Part shown: piece after piece, positions 9,679 to 17,128 of the stretch
Layout of the letters: each line of letters begins with the position of its first letter
How positions within the stretch are numbered: the stretch's first letter is position 1
NCBI GenBank assembly: GCA_002391465.1
Contig: DGFC01000128.1
Coordinates: 700 to 34,913 of the forward strand
Length of the DNA stretch: 34,214 bases
Origin: Firmicutes bacterium UBA3910
GTDB lineage: Bacteria; Bacillota; Limnochordia; Darwinibacteriales; Darwinibacteriaceae
Reading direction: 5' to 3'
The notes under the pieces: model-generated
Told to the model about the DNA's origin: nothing
Database searches by the model: none
What the model saw: only the letters and a program-made list of their open reading frames with translations
Translations under genes and position numbers: made by a program

Positions 9679-9694
9679 CTTGCGGTGTCTAAGG

Positions 9695-9722
9695 CGGTCC
9701 ACCGAAGTTCTTTGGTGGGCCG
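9695..9722 (+). terminator. Second hairpin, weak intrinsic terminator
   Basis: CGGTCCACCGAA pairs with TTTGGTGGGCCG over 12 bp (two G-U pairs) around a 4-base loop. The following bases TTTGTGCTC are only mildly T-rich, so partial read-through into the GH127 gene is likely. Confidence 0.6.
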
Positions 9723-9754
9723 TTTGTGCTCAATCACTCATTTTTTGTCAATTT

Positions 9755-9760
9755 AGGAGG
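9755..9760 (+). promoter_or_regulatory. Ribosome binding site favouring a TTG start for GH127
   Basis: AGGAGG directly abuts the ATG at 9761 (no spacer) but lies 6 bases before the in-frame TTG at 9767. Normal spacing therefore favours TTG. The two choices differ by only two residues. Confidence 0.6.
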
Positions 9761-9766
9761 ATGGAA

Positions 9767-11689
9767 TTGCGTAATTTACAACCACTAGCAGTCAAAGATG
9801 TAGCTCTTAACAAAGGCCTCTTGTCCGAACGGATGCGGGTAATTCGGGAAGAGGTTATTCCTTATCAGTGGAAGGCCCTCAATGATCAGGTTCCCGGCGC
9901 TGAACCGAGCCACGCCATAGAAAACCTGCAGATCGCGGCAGGAGAAAAGGAAGGCGTCCACCACGGCTTCATTTTCCAAGACAGTGACGTGGCAAAATGG
10001 CTGGAAGCGGTGGGTTATCGGTTGGCTACCCACCCCGATCCAGAACTGGAAAAAACCGCCGATGAGGTAATAGAGCTGTTGGGCCGGGCCCAAGAAGAGG
10101 ACGGCTACTTAAACAGCTTTTTCACCATTATGCGGCCGGAAGGGCGCTGGACAAACCTTAGGGACGATCACGAACTGTACTGTGCGGGCCATCTGATTGA
10201 GGCTGCCGTTGCCTATTATGAAGGAACGGGTAAGCGTAACTTACTCGATATTGTCTGCCGCTTTGTTGATCTGATCGATTCTGTTTTTGGACCCGAACCG
10301 GGTAAACTCAAGGGTTATCCCGGCCATCAGGAAATTGAACTGGCCTTAATCCGCCTCTATCACGTTACCGGTGATGAGAAACACCTCAAACTGGCCAAAT
10401 TCTTTATCGATCAGCGGGGACAACAGCCCCACTACTTCGTCCAAGAATGGGAAAAGAGGGGCGAAACGGGTAAGTCCTGGTATGCTTGGCCGTTGGAGTA
10501 TCAGCAGTCCCACCTTCCTGTACGAGAGCAGACTAAAGCAGTGGGACATTCAGTCCGTGCCATGTATATGTACTCGGCCATGGTGGATGTGGCGAGGGAA
10601 ACCAATGACGTGGAATTGATGGACGTGGCAAAGGGATTGTGGCGCAACGTTGTCAGCAAACAGATGTATATTACGGGAGGGGTAGGCTCCCAGGAGTACG
10701 GGGAAGGATTCAGTACTGACTATGATCTTCCCAGCGATACCGCTTATACTGAGACGTGCGCGGCCATTGGTTTGGTCTTTTGGGCCCAGAGACTGCTTCA
10801 GGTTGAACCTAAGGCAGAGTATGCCGATGTGTTAGAACGGGCTCTCTTTAACGGCGTATTGAGTGGAATCTCCCTCGATGGGCAGAGGTTTTTCTACGTC
10901 AACCCGCTGGAAGTCGTACCTGAGGTCATTTCCCGTAGACGTGACCACTTCCATGTCCGTCCCACCAGGCAGAGCTGGTTCGGCTGCGCCTGCTGCCCAC
11001 CGAACATTGCCCGTTTGGTTGCCTCTGTTGGTAAGTATATGTACGGTGTGGAAGGAAACGCCCTCTACGTACACCTTTACGGTGATAACACCGCTGAAGC
11101 GGTCTGGGCAGGCAAAAATGTAACACTCAGGCAGGAAACGGATTACCCCTATGAGGGAGAAGTCAAGGTTTCCATTGAAGCACCTGAGGCCGTGGATGGA
11201 GTACTCTACTTGCGGATACCGGGCTGGTGTCAGGAGTGGAATGTGAAGGTAAACGGCGAGATAGTGACTTCACCTACTTTGGAGGAGGGCTACCTCAAGC
11301 TTGCACGGGTGTGGACAAACGGCGATACAATTGAGCTGTCCCTGGCAATGCCCGTTATGCGCGTGCGCAGTAATACGCTGGTTAGGGAAACGATCGGAAA
11401 AGTAGCCCTGCAGAGAGGACCCCTGGTGTACTGCCTCGAAGAACAGGATAATGGGGCCAACCTTGCTGCCCTAATCCTGCCGGCTGAGAGTGAATTTATC
11501 GTTGAGTTTGAAGAAGAACTAAACGTACCTATCCTGCGCGGTGAGGCGAAACGTTACGTTTCCAACACCGACGAACTCTACACAACGGCAGAACCGAAGG
11601 CAGAAACGGTTACCATTACAGCCATCCCCTATTTCGCCTGGGATAACCGCAAATCGGGTGAAATGCTTGTCTGGCTGAGGGAAGGCTGA
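9767..11689 (+). CDS. GH127 beta-L-arabinofuranosidase-type enzyme, cytoplasmic
   Basis: Removes terminal beta-L-arabinofuranose from oligosaccharides; GH127 uses a zinc-bound cysteine as nucleophile (established for Bifidobacterium HypBA1). About 640 residues, close to the family length. It has the N-terminal PLAVKDVAL and IPYQWKALN segments, an (alpha/alpha)6 barrel, and the diagnostic zinc/catalytic set Glu329 and Cys331 in AYTETCAAIG plus Cys409 and Cys410 in GCACCPPN; these correspond to Glu338, Cys340, Cys417 and Cys418 of HypBA1. C-terminal beta domains include LRIPGWCQEW and LQRGPLVYCLEEQ. There is no signal peptide, so it acts on imported oligosaccharides. Linkage specificity in a xylan locus is uncertain, because characterised relatives act on plant glycoprotein arabinans. 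The product would feed the araBDA genes upstream. Confidence 0.92.
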   Translation: MRNLQPLAVKDVALNKGLLSERMRVIREEVIPYQWKALNDQVPGAEPSHAIENLQIAAGEKEGVHHGFIFQDSDVAKWLEAVGYRLATHPDPELEKTADEVIELLGRAQEEDGYLNSFFTIMRPEGRWTNLRDDHELYCAGHLIEAAVAYYEGTGKRNLLDIVCRFVDLIDSVFGPEPGKLKGYPGHQEIELALIRLYHVTGDEKHLKLAKFFIDQRGQQPHYFVQEWEKRGETGKSWYAWPLEYQQSHLPVREQTKAVGHSVRAMYMYSAMVDVARETNDVELMDVAKGLWRNVVSKQMYITGGVGSQEYGEGFSTDYDLPSDTAYTETCAAIGLVFWAQRLLQVEPKAEYADVLERALFNGVLSGISLDGQRFFYVNPLEVVPEVISRRRDHFHVRPTRQSWFGCACCPPNIARLVASVGKYMYGVEGNALYVHLYGDNTAEAVWAGKNVTLRQETDYPYEGEVKVSIEAPEAVDGVLYLRIPGWCQEWNVKVNGEIVTSPTLEEGYLKLARVWTNGDTIELSLAMPVMRVRSNTLVRETIGKVALQRGPLVYCLEEQDNGANLAALILPAESEFIVEFEEELNVPILRGEAKRYVSNTDELYTTAEPKAETVTITAIPYFAWDNRKSGEMLVWLREG

Positions 11690-11727
11690 TTAAAAACAGC
11701 GATAATCTTAAGAGAGGAACTGATGGA

Positions 11728-12897
11728 ATGAAAAAGGGTGCTTTTTACACAGGCCAATACCGTAACGTCTTTCTAGAACTGGGCTATTCCCAAGAGGAGA
11801 TTGACGCCCGGGTAGAAGAGGCTTTCCAGACCATGTTTTATGGCAGTGAAGAGGAGCGCATTTACCACGAAGTGGGCGACGACATGGCATACATCGTGGA
11901 TACGGGTAACATCGACGTGCGCACCGAGGGTATGTCCTACGGCATGATGTTTTGTGTGCAGCTGGACAAAAAAGAGGAATTTGACCGTCTGTGGAAATGG
12001 ACGAAGACTTATATGTACAAAGACGACGATTCGGAGAACCGCGGCTATTTCGCCTGGTCCTGCCAGTTAGATGGCACCAGGAATTCGGAGGGGCCCGCAC
12101 CCGACGGAGAAGAGTTTTTTGCCATGGCCCTTTTCTTCGCGTCCAACAGATGGGGCGACGGGGAGGGTATCTTCAACTACTCCAAGGAAGCGCGGGAACT
12201 TTTGTGGAACTGCGTGCATAAAGGGGAAGAGCCCGGTACCGGCCAGCCAATGTGGGATCCGGAGACAAAGTTGATCAAGTTCGTACCTAACTGCGACTTT
12301 ACCGATCCGTCTTACCATCTGCCCCACTTTTACGAGCTCTTTGCTCTCTGGGCAGATGAACGGGACCGCCAGTTTTGGAAAGAGGCTGCCGAGGCCAGTA
12401 GGAAATACCTCAGGCGGGCGTGCAACTCGGTTACCGGTTTGAGTCCTGAGCTTTCCGAGTACGACGGAACTCCGCTGCGGAGGCATATTCCTGGTATGTA
12501 CCGCCGGGATACGTACTACTCCGACGCCTACCGCACCATCGCTAACATAGCCATGGACTACGCCTGGTTCAGCCAGGATATGGAAAACCCAGATGATTGG
12601 CACTGCGACATCGCCGATAAACTGCAGTATTTCTTCTGCGTCACCGCCAGGCATTGGCCCGCTGGGATCTATGAGGTGGACGGCAGAATCAACCCCGGTC
12701 CGGCCCTCCATCCGGTGGCCATCACCGCTACCAATGCCCAAGCTTCCCTGGCTGCTAAAGGCCCGCATTGGGAAGAGTGTGTGCGCAAGTTCTGGGATAC
12801 TCCCCTGAGGCTTGGTGATCGGCGCTACTACGACAACTGCCTCTATCTCTTTGCCCTTTTGGCATTGAGTGGCAAATACAGGATCTATTTCGGCTAA
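11728..12897 (+). CDS. GH8 reducing-end xylose-releasing exo-oligoxylanase (Rex type)
   Basis: Cleaves single xylose units from the reducing end of xylo-oligosaccharides. At 389 residues without a signal peptide it matches cytoplasmic Rex enzymes such as that of Bacillus halodurans. The GH8 (alpha/alpha)6-barrel segments are YGSEEERIYHEVGDDMAYI, then DVRTEGMSYGMM with the catalytic acid Glu67, FFAMALFFASNRWG, and YRRDTYYSDAYRTI, which contains the candidate catalytic base Asp (I could not decide which one). The start ATG 11728 has AGAGGA 9 bases upstream; another ATG at 11723 is out of frame. The gene lies 38 bases after GH127 and ends in a strong terminator, so GH127 and Rex form a short unit. 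Rex rather than endo-GH8 cellulase/chitosanase is supported by size, lack of secretion and context. Confidence 0.9.
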   Translation: MKKGAFYTGQYRNVFLELGYSQEEIDARVEEAFQTMFYGSEEERIYHEVGDDMAYIVDTGNIDVRTEGMSYGMMFCVQLDKKEEFDRLWKWTKTYMYKDDDSENRGYFAWSCQLDGTRNSEGPAPDGEEFFAMALFFASNRWGDGEGIFNYSKEARELLWNCVHKGEEPGTGQPMWDPETKLIKFVPNCDFTDPSYHLPHFYELFALWADERDRQFWKEAAEASRKYLRRACNSVTGLSPELSEYDGTPLRRHIPGMYRRDTYYSDAYRTIANIAMDYAWFSQDMENPDDWHCDIADKLQYFFCVTARHWPAGIYEVDGRINPGPALHPVAITATNAQASLAAKGPHWEECVRKFWDTPLRLGDRRYYDNCLYLFALLALSGKYRIYFG

Positions 12898-12926
12898 GCC
12901 AAGGCCTGTAAAGACTCCGTTTTTCG

Positions 12927-12959
12927 AGGCCTTTCCGCTCTGCGGCGAGGCCTTTTTTT
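12927..12959 (+). terminator. Intrinsic terminator after the GH8 gene
   Basis: AGGCCTTTCCGC pairs with GCGGCGAGGCCT (12 positions, one mismatch, one G-U) around a TCT loop and is followed by a run of T. It ends the GH127-GH8 unit and implies a new promoter in 12960-13072 for the following gene run. Confidence 0.85.
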
Positions 12960-13072
12960 ATGTCGATAGAATTCCCCTTTTTTTTAAAGGAAAAAGCGCT
13001 TGTGTTTAGAAATGAATAAGGGGTTGAGATGATAAAAGAAAAGCTAGGAAGGGGTGCCGACCCATCGTTACT

Positions 13073-14548
13073 GTGAAGAATCCCATCATTTGGGCAGACG
13101 TGCCTGACCCAAGTGTGATTAGGGTTAATGACACCTTTTACATGAGCAGCACTACCATGCACGTAAATCCCGGTGTGCCCATTATGAAATCGGATGATTT
13201 GGTGAACTGGGAAATAGTGAACTACGTCTACGACGTTTTAGGCGACAAAGAGGAGCAGAGACTGGAAAAGGGTAAAGACGAGTACGGTAGAGGCTCCTGG
13301 GCCAGCAGCCTGCGCTATCACAACGGGATATACTACGTTGTGTTCAGTTCGCAGACGGAAAACAAAACCTTTGTCTTCCGTACGAAGGATATTGAGGGGG
13401 GCCCATGGGAAAAGCACGTACTGCCCTTTGTCCATGATATGTCTCTGCTGTTTGATGATGACGGCCGTACGTACCTGGTTTACGGCGCCGGTGATATCCG
13501 CATCCTGGAGCTAACGGCCGCTGGGACAGCGGTCAAACCAAACGGCCTTGACCAGGTAATTATACCGGACAGCAGCGCCATTGCGGGCCCGGACATCGCC
13601 CTTAAGGCTGAAGGAGCCCATATCCACAAAATAAATGGCATGTACTACATATTCCTGATAACCTGGCCGAGGGGGGGCATACGTACTCAGCTCTGTTACC
13701 GCGCCCAGACCATTACTGGCCCGTGGGAAGGGAAAGTAGTCCTGCAGGAAGCGGGGATAGCCCAAGGTGGCCTGGTTGATACACCGGATGGGAAATGGTA
13801 CGCCCTCTTGTTTGGTGATAGGGGAGCAGTCGGCCGCATTCCGTATTTGATTCCAGTTACCTGGCAGGATGGCTGGCCAGTCTTGGGCGTCGATGGCAGA
13901 GTGCCCGAAGATACTGGACTTGGGCCCGATAGGGGAATTAGGATCGTGGCCTCCGATGAGTTTGATCGGCCGGAACTGGGCCTTGTTTGGCAGTGGAATC
14001 ACAACCCGGACGATGACAACTGGTCCTTGACCGAACGTCCTGGTTATCTGCGTTTGAGGACTGGAAAGATCAGTCGGGATATCACCGAGGCGCGTAACAG
14101 TCTGACCCAGCGGACATTTGGTCCTGAATGCTCAGGGGAAGTGGCCCTTGAGATAGACCAAATGCGCGAGGGAGATTACGCCGGCCTGGCTGCGTTTCAG
14201 AAACACTACGGTTTCGTTGGTGTGAAAATGACCGGGCGGGGCAAAGCAATTGTGATGGTGGATGGCAGCGAAGGGGAGCAGGTGGAAGTGGAAAGCGTTG
14301 AGCTTGCACCCGGTGTTTCCCGCGTCTATCTGAGGATAGGGTGTGATTTCCGCCAGCAAAAAGACCTAGCCAATTTCTATTACAGTTTAGATGGCAAGGA
14401 GTGGACGCCCATCGGGCGTAGTCTGAAGATGCGGTACACGCTGCCCCATTTCATGGGCTACCGATTTGCCTTGTTCAATTTCGCCAGCGAGAATCCCGGA
14501 GGTTGGGTTGATTTCGATTATTTCCGCATCTCAGGCGGAGGGAGGTAA
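13073..14548 (+). CDS. GH43 beta-xylosidase/arabinofuranosidase with C-terminal beta-sandwich, cytoplasmic
   Basis: Hydrolyses xylo-oligosaccharides or removes alpha-L-arabinofuranose from them. 491 residues without a signal peptide. Residues 1-290 form the five-bladed propeller with general base Asp12 in VPDPSVIRV, the pKa-modulating Asp122 in HDMSLLFDDDG and acid Glu180 in KAEGAHIHK. Residues about 300-491 are the GH43 C-terminal concanavalin-like domain (WQWNHNPDD, RPGYLRL, RNSLTQRTFGP, YYSLDGKEW, FMGYRFALFNF). GTG 13073 is the only ordinary start that keeps the family N-terminus, but the nearest binding site (AGGAAGGGG) lies an unusually long 18 bases upstream. The secreted protein at 23488 begins with the same module split by insertions. 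Xylosidase or arabinofuranosidase activity cannot be decided from sequence. Confidence 0.92.
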   Translation: MKNPIIWADVPDPSVIRVNDTFYMSSTTMHVNPGVPIMKSDDLVNWEIVNYVYDVLGDKEEQRLEKGKDEYGRGSWASSLRYHNGIYYVVFSSQTENKTFVFRTKDIEGGPWEKHVLPFVHDMSLLFDDDGRTYLVYGAGDIRILELTAAGTAVKPNGLDQVIIPDSSAIAGPDIALKAEGAHIHKINGMYYIFLITWPRGGIRTQLCYRAQTITGPWEGKVVLQEAGIAQGGLVDTPDGKWYALLFGDRGAVGRIPYLIPVTWQDGWPVLGVDGRVPEDTGLGPDRGIRIVASDEFDRPELGLVWQWNHNPDDDNWSLTERPGYLRLRTGKISRDITEARNSLTQRTFGPECSGEVALEIDQMREGDYAGLAAFQKHYGFVGVKMTGRGKAIVMVDGSEGEQVEVESVELAPGVSRVYLRIGCDFRQQKDLANFYYSLDGKEWTPIGRSLKMRYTLPHFMGYRFALFNFASENPGGWVDFDYFRISGGGR

Positions 14549-14552
14549 GGTA

Positions 14553-16031
14553 GTGGACTACGCAAAATCCTATTTAAAGACAATTGACGAAGTAATTGCC
14601 AGAGGCCCTTACGCCGATACCTGGGAATCGCTGGGAGCGTACCAGATTCCCGAGTGGTTTAAGCGGGGCAAGTTCGGCATTTTCATCCATTGGGGTGTGT
14701 ACTCTGTACCGGCCTTCGGTAACGAGTGGTATTCCCGCAACATGTATGTGCAGGGTTCGCGGGAATTTGAGCACCACCGGACGACGTGGGGCGAACACGC
14801 CCAGTTCGGCTACAAGGATTTCATTCCGCTTTTTAAGGCGGAGAACTTTGATCCGGAGGAGTGGGCGGAGCTATTCGAGCAGGCGGGGGCGAAATACGTG
14901 GTGCCCGTGGCCGAACACCATGACGGTTTTCAGATGTACCGCAGTGAGCTGTCCCGCTACAACGCCTACGAAATGGGTCCGCAGCGGGACGTGCTGGGAG
15001 AACTGTCCCAGGCCTTTCAAAAGAGGGGGCTTATTCCCGGGGCATCTTCCCACCGGGCGGCCCACTGGTGGTTCTTTGGACAGGGTAAGCTCTTTGACAG
15101 CGATGTGAAAGAGCCCCTAAAGCGCGGCGATTTCTATTGGCCCGCATCCCAGCCTGAACCGGATTTTCAGGACCTGTTCAGTAAACCGGAGCCAAGCCAA
15201 GCATACCTTGAGGATTGGCTGCTCCGCTGCTGCGAGATTGTGGACAGATACCGGCCTAGGGTGTTTTACTTCGACTGGTGGATTCACCACAGTGCCTTTA
15301 AGCCGTATCTGAAGAAATTTGCAGCCTATTATTACAACAGGATGGCAGAATGGGGTGATGTGGGGGTTATAACCTACAAACACGATGCCTTTATGTTCGG
15401 CACGGCAGTGGTGGATGTGGAAAGGGGTCAGTTTGCGGAAGCGAAGCCCTATTTCTGGCAGACGGACACCGCGGTAGCCAAAAACTCTTGGTGCTACACG
15501 GAAGGCAACGTTTACAAAACCCCAAACCAGATCATCTGCGACTTAGTGGACATTGTCAGTAAGAACGGGACGATGCTCCTCAACGTAGGACCCAGGGCCG
15601 ATGGTACCATTCCCGAGGAGGACAGGGACATCTTACTGGAGATCGGTAAGTGGCTCAAGGTGAATGGGGAAGCCATTTACGATACTAACGTGTGGAGGGT
15701 ATCCCAGGAAGGGCCCACCGAAGTGCCGGAAGGGCAGTTTACAGACGGTGACGACAAGGCGTTTACCCCGGAAGATATCCGCTTCACGGTCAAGGGGTCC
15801 CACCTCTATGCCACCGTTTTGAAATATCCGGAAGACGGCTGCGTGACCGTCAAATCCTTGGCGGAGAGAAATGCGGCTAGCAAACCCCATTTCCACGGGA
15901 TTATCAAGGACGTAACCGCTCTCGGCTTTGAGGAAGAGGTAGCCTGGGAGAGGGACGAGGAAGGTTTGAAGATCCGGACCCAAAATGTGAAAAGCGAGTA
16001 CCCGGTAGTGTTTAAAATCAGGATCGATTAA
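14553..16031 (+). CDS. GH29 alpha-L-fucosidase-family protein, cytoplasmic
   Basis: GH29 enzymes remove alpha-L-fucose, and some members alpha-L-galactose, by a retaining mechanism. 492 residues, no signal peptide. The barrel signature is clear: WFKRGKFGIFIHWG, SVPAFGNEWYSRNMY, GAKYVVPVAEHHDGF, the nucleophile segment RVFYFDWWIHH with Asp241, and the late SKNGTMLLNVGPRADG motif. A small C-terminal beta domain follows residue 370. The frame extends to 14466 inside the GH43 gene, but GTG 14553 has GGAGGT 7 bases upstream and lies 4 bases after the GH43 stop, so this start is chosen and the genes are coupled. Fucosidase-family enzymes are uncommon in arabinoxylan loci; the natural substrate is unclear. 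Family assignment is firm, substrate is not. Confidence 0.9.
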   Translation: MDYAKSYLKTIDEVIARGPYADTWESLGAYQIPEWFKRGKFGIFIHWGVYSVPAFGNEWYSRNMYVQGSREFEHHRTTWGEHAQFGYKDFIPLFKAENFDPEEWAELFEQAGAKYVVPVAEHHDGFQMYRSELSRYNAYEMGPQRDVLGELSQAFQKRGLIPGASSHRAAHWWFFGQGKLFDSDVKEPLKRGDFYWPASQPEPDFQDLFSKPEPSQAYLEDWLLRCCEIVDRYRPRVFYFDWWIHHSAFKPYLKKFAAYYYNRMAEWGDVGVITYKHDAFMFGTAVVDVERGQFAEAKPYFWQTDTAVAKNSWCYTEGNVYKTPNQIICDLVDIVSKNGTMLLNVGPRADGTIPEEDRDILLEIGKWLKVNGEAIYDTNVWRVSQEGPTEVPEGQFTDGDDKAFTPEDIRFTVKGSHLYATVLKYPEDGCVTVKSLAERNAASKPHFHGIIKDVTALGFEEEVAWERDEEGLKIRTQNVKSEYPVVFKIRID

Positions 16032-16093
16032 GCGGAGGGGGGAAGATTGCCCCGCTAGCGTTAGAAGACATAAAAAACCAAGGAGGTAAACAG

Positions 16094-17092
16094 ATGTCAA
16101 ACGGATTGGTTTCACTTTACAAAAAGTATGAGGATTATTTCCCCATTGGAGCCGCAGTCAACCCACAGTCACTCAAAATACACAGGGATCTGCTCATCAA
16201 TCAGTTCAACAGCTTAACATCGGAGAACCACATGAAGTTTGAGGCACTGCAGCCTGAAAAGGGCGTCTTCAACTTCACGGTAGCAGATGAATTGACAGCC
16301 TTCGCCAAAGAACATAACAAACTGGTGCGCGGCCATACTCTGGTCTGGCATAACCAAAACCCAGCGTGGCTGTTCCAAGACGACGATGGTAACCGTGTAA
16401 ATCGGGACACCCTCTTGGCCCGGCTGAAAGAGCATGCCGAGACTGTTATGCAGCGCTACAAAGACACCGTTTACTGCTGGGACGTGGTGAATGAAGCGGT
16501 GGAGGATACGGGCCCAGAGGTTCTGCGGCAGAGATCGCCTTGGCTCGAGATCATCGGTGAGGACTTTATTGAACAGGCCTTTATCATTGCCCATGAGGCA
16601 AATCCCGATGCCCTCCTGTTCTACAACGACTACAACGAAAGCGAGCCCGCCAAGCGCGATAAGATCTACCAGCTGGTAAAGGGCCTGAAGGAGAAGGACG
16701 TTCCCATTCACGGTGTTGGCCTCCAAGCCCACTGGAACATCTATGGGCCTTCCATTGATGTAATCCGGGAAGCTATTGAGAAATACGCTGAGCTGGGTGT
16801 GGTACTCCATGTAACCGAGATGGATCTGTCCATGTTCGAATTTCATGATCGCCGCACCGATCTGACCGAGCCCACCGAGGAAATGCTGGAGAGACAGGCA
16901 CAGCGCTACGAGGAAATCTTCAGCCTGTTCAGGGAGTACAAAGACGTTGTTACCAATGTTACTCTCTGGGGTGCCGCCGATGATATGACCTGGCTGCATA
17001 ACTTCCCGGTTCGGGGACGGACTAACTGGCCGCTGCTCTTTGATATGAAACACAATCCCAAGCCGGCCTTTGACCGTATCATCAAGTTTTAG
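16094..17092 (+). CDS. GH10 endo-beta-1,4-xylanase, cytoplasmic single-domain form
   Basis: Cleaves xylan backbone linkages in imported oligosaccharides. 332 residues and no signal peptide, like the intracellular GH10 xylanases of Geobacillus and relatives (established class). The (beta/alpha)8 barrel has the substrate-binding SENHMK motif, RGHTLVWHNQNP, acid/base Glu134 in WDVVNEAV, the Gln-His pair in LQAHWN, nucleophile Glu242 in HVTEMDLS, and both conserved tryptophans in LWGAADDMTW. The start ATG 16094 follows AAGGAGGT by 7 bases. It is the first of four consecutive GH10 genes and the only one of five in the window that stays inside the cell. All active-site residues expected of the family are present. 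Confidence 0.95.
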   Translation: MSNGLVSLYKKYEDYFPIGAAVNPQSLKIHRDLLINQFNSLTSENHMKFEALQPEKGVFNFTVADELTAFAKEHNKLVRGHTLVWHNQNPAWLFQDDDGNRVNRDTLLARLKEHAETVMQRYKDTVYCWDVVNEAVEDTGPEVLRQRSPWLEIIGEDFIEQAFIIAHEANPDALLFYNDYNESEPAKRDKIYQLVKGLKEKDVPIHGVGLQAHWNIYGPSIDVIREAIEKYAELGVVLHVTEMDLSMFEFHDRRTDLTEPTEEMLERQAQRYEEIFSLFREYKDVVTNVTLWGAADDMTWLHNFPVRGRTNWPLLFDMKHNPKPAFDRIIKF

Positions 17093-17116
17093 TCTAGGTT
17101 CTCAATGAAAAGACTC

Positions 17117-17123
17117 GGAGGTG
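17117..17123 (+). promoter_or_regulatory. Ribosome binding site that selects TTG 17129 over ATG 17105
   Basis: GGAGGTG lies 5 bases before an in-frame TTG at 17129 and downstream of the ATG at 17105, which has no binding site of its own. Starting at TTG also gives a compact signal peptide beginning MRIRF. Confidence 0.7.
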
Positions 17124-17128
17124 CAAAG

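Noticed and set aside
12994..13001. AAGCGCTT palindrome upstream of the GH43 gene as a cre site
   Set aside because: Only the core fits; the flanking TG and CA positions of the consensus do not match (about 9 of 14).
16032..16060. GCGGAGGGG...CCCCGC as a terminator between GH29 and GH10
   Set aside because: The stem is short and bulged and no T run follows, so continued transcription is more likely.
17105..17128. ATG 17105 as start of the CBM22-GH10 gene
   Set aside because: It has no ribosome binding site, while GGAGGTG lies between it and the in-frame TTG 17129.
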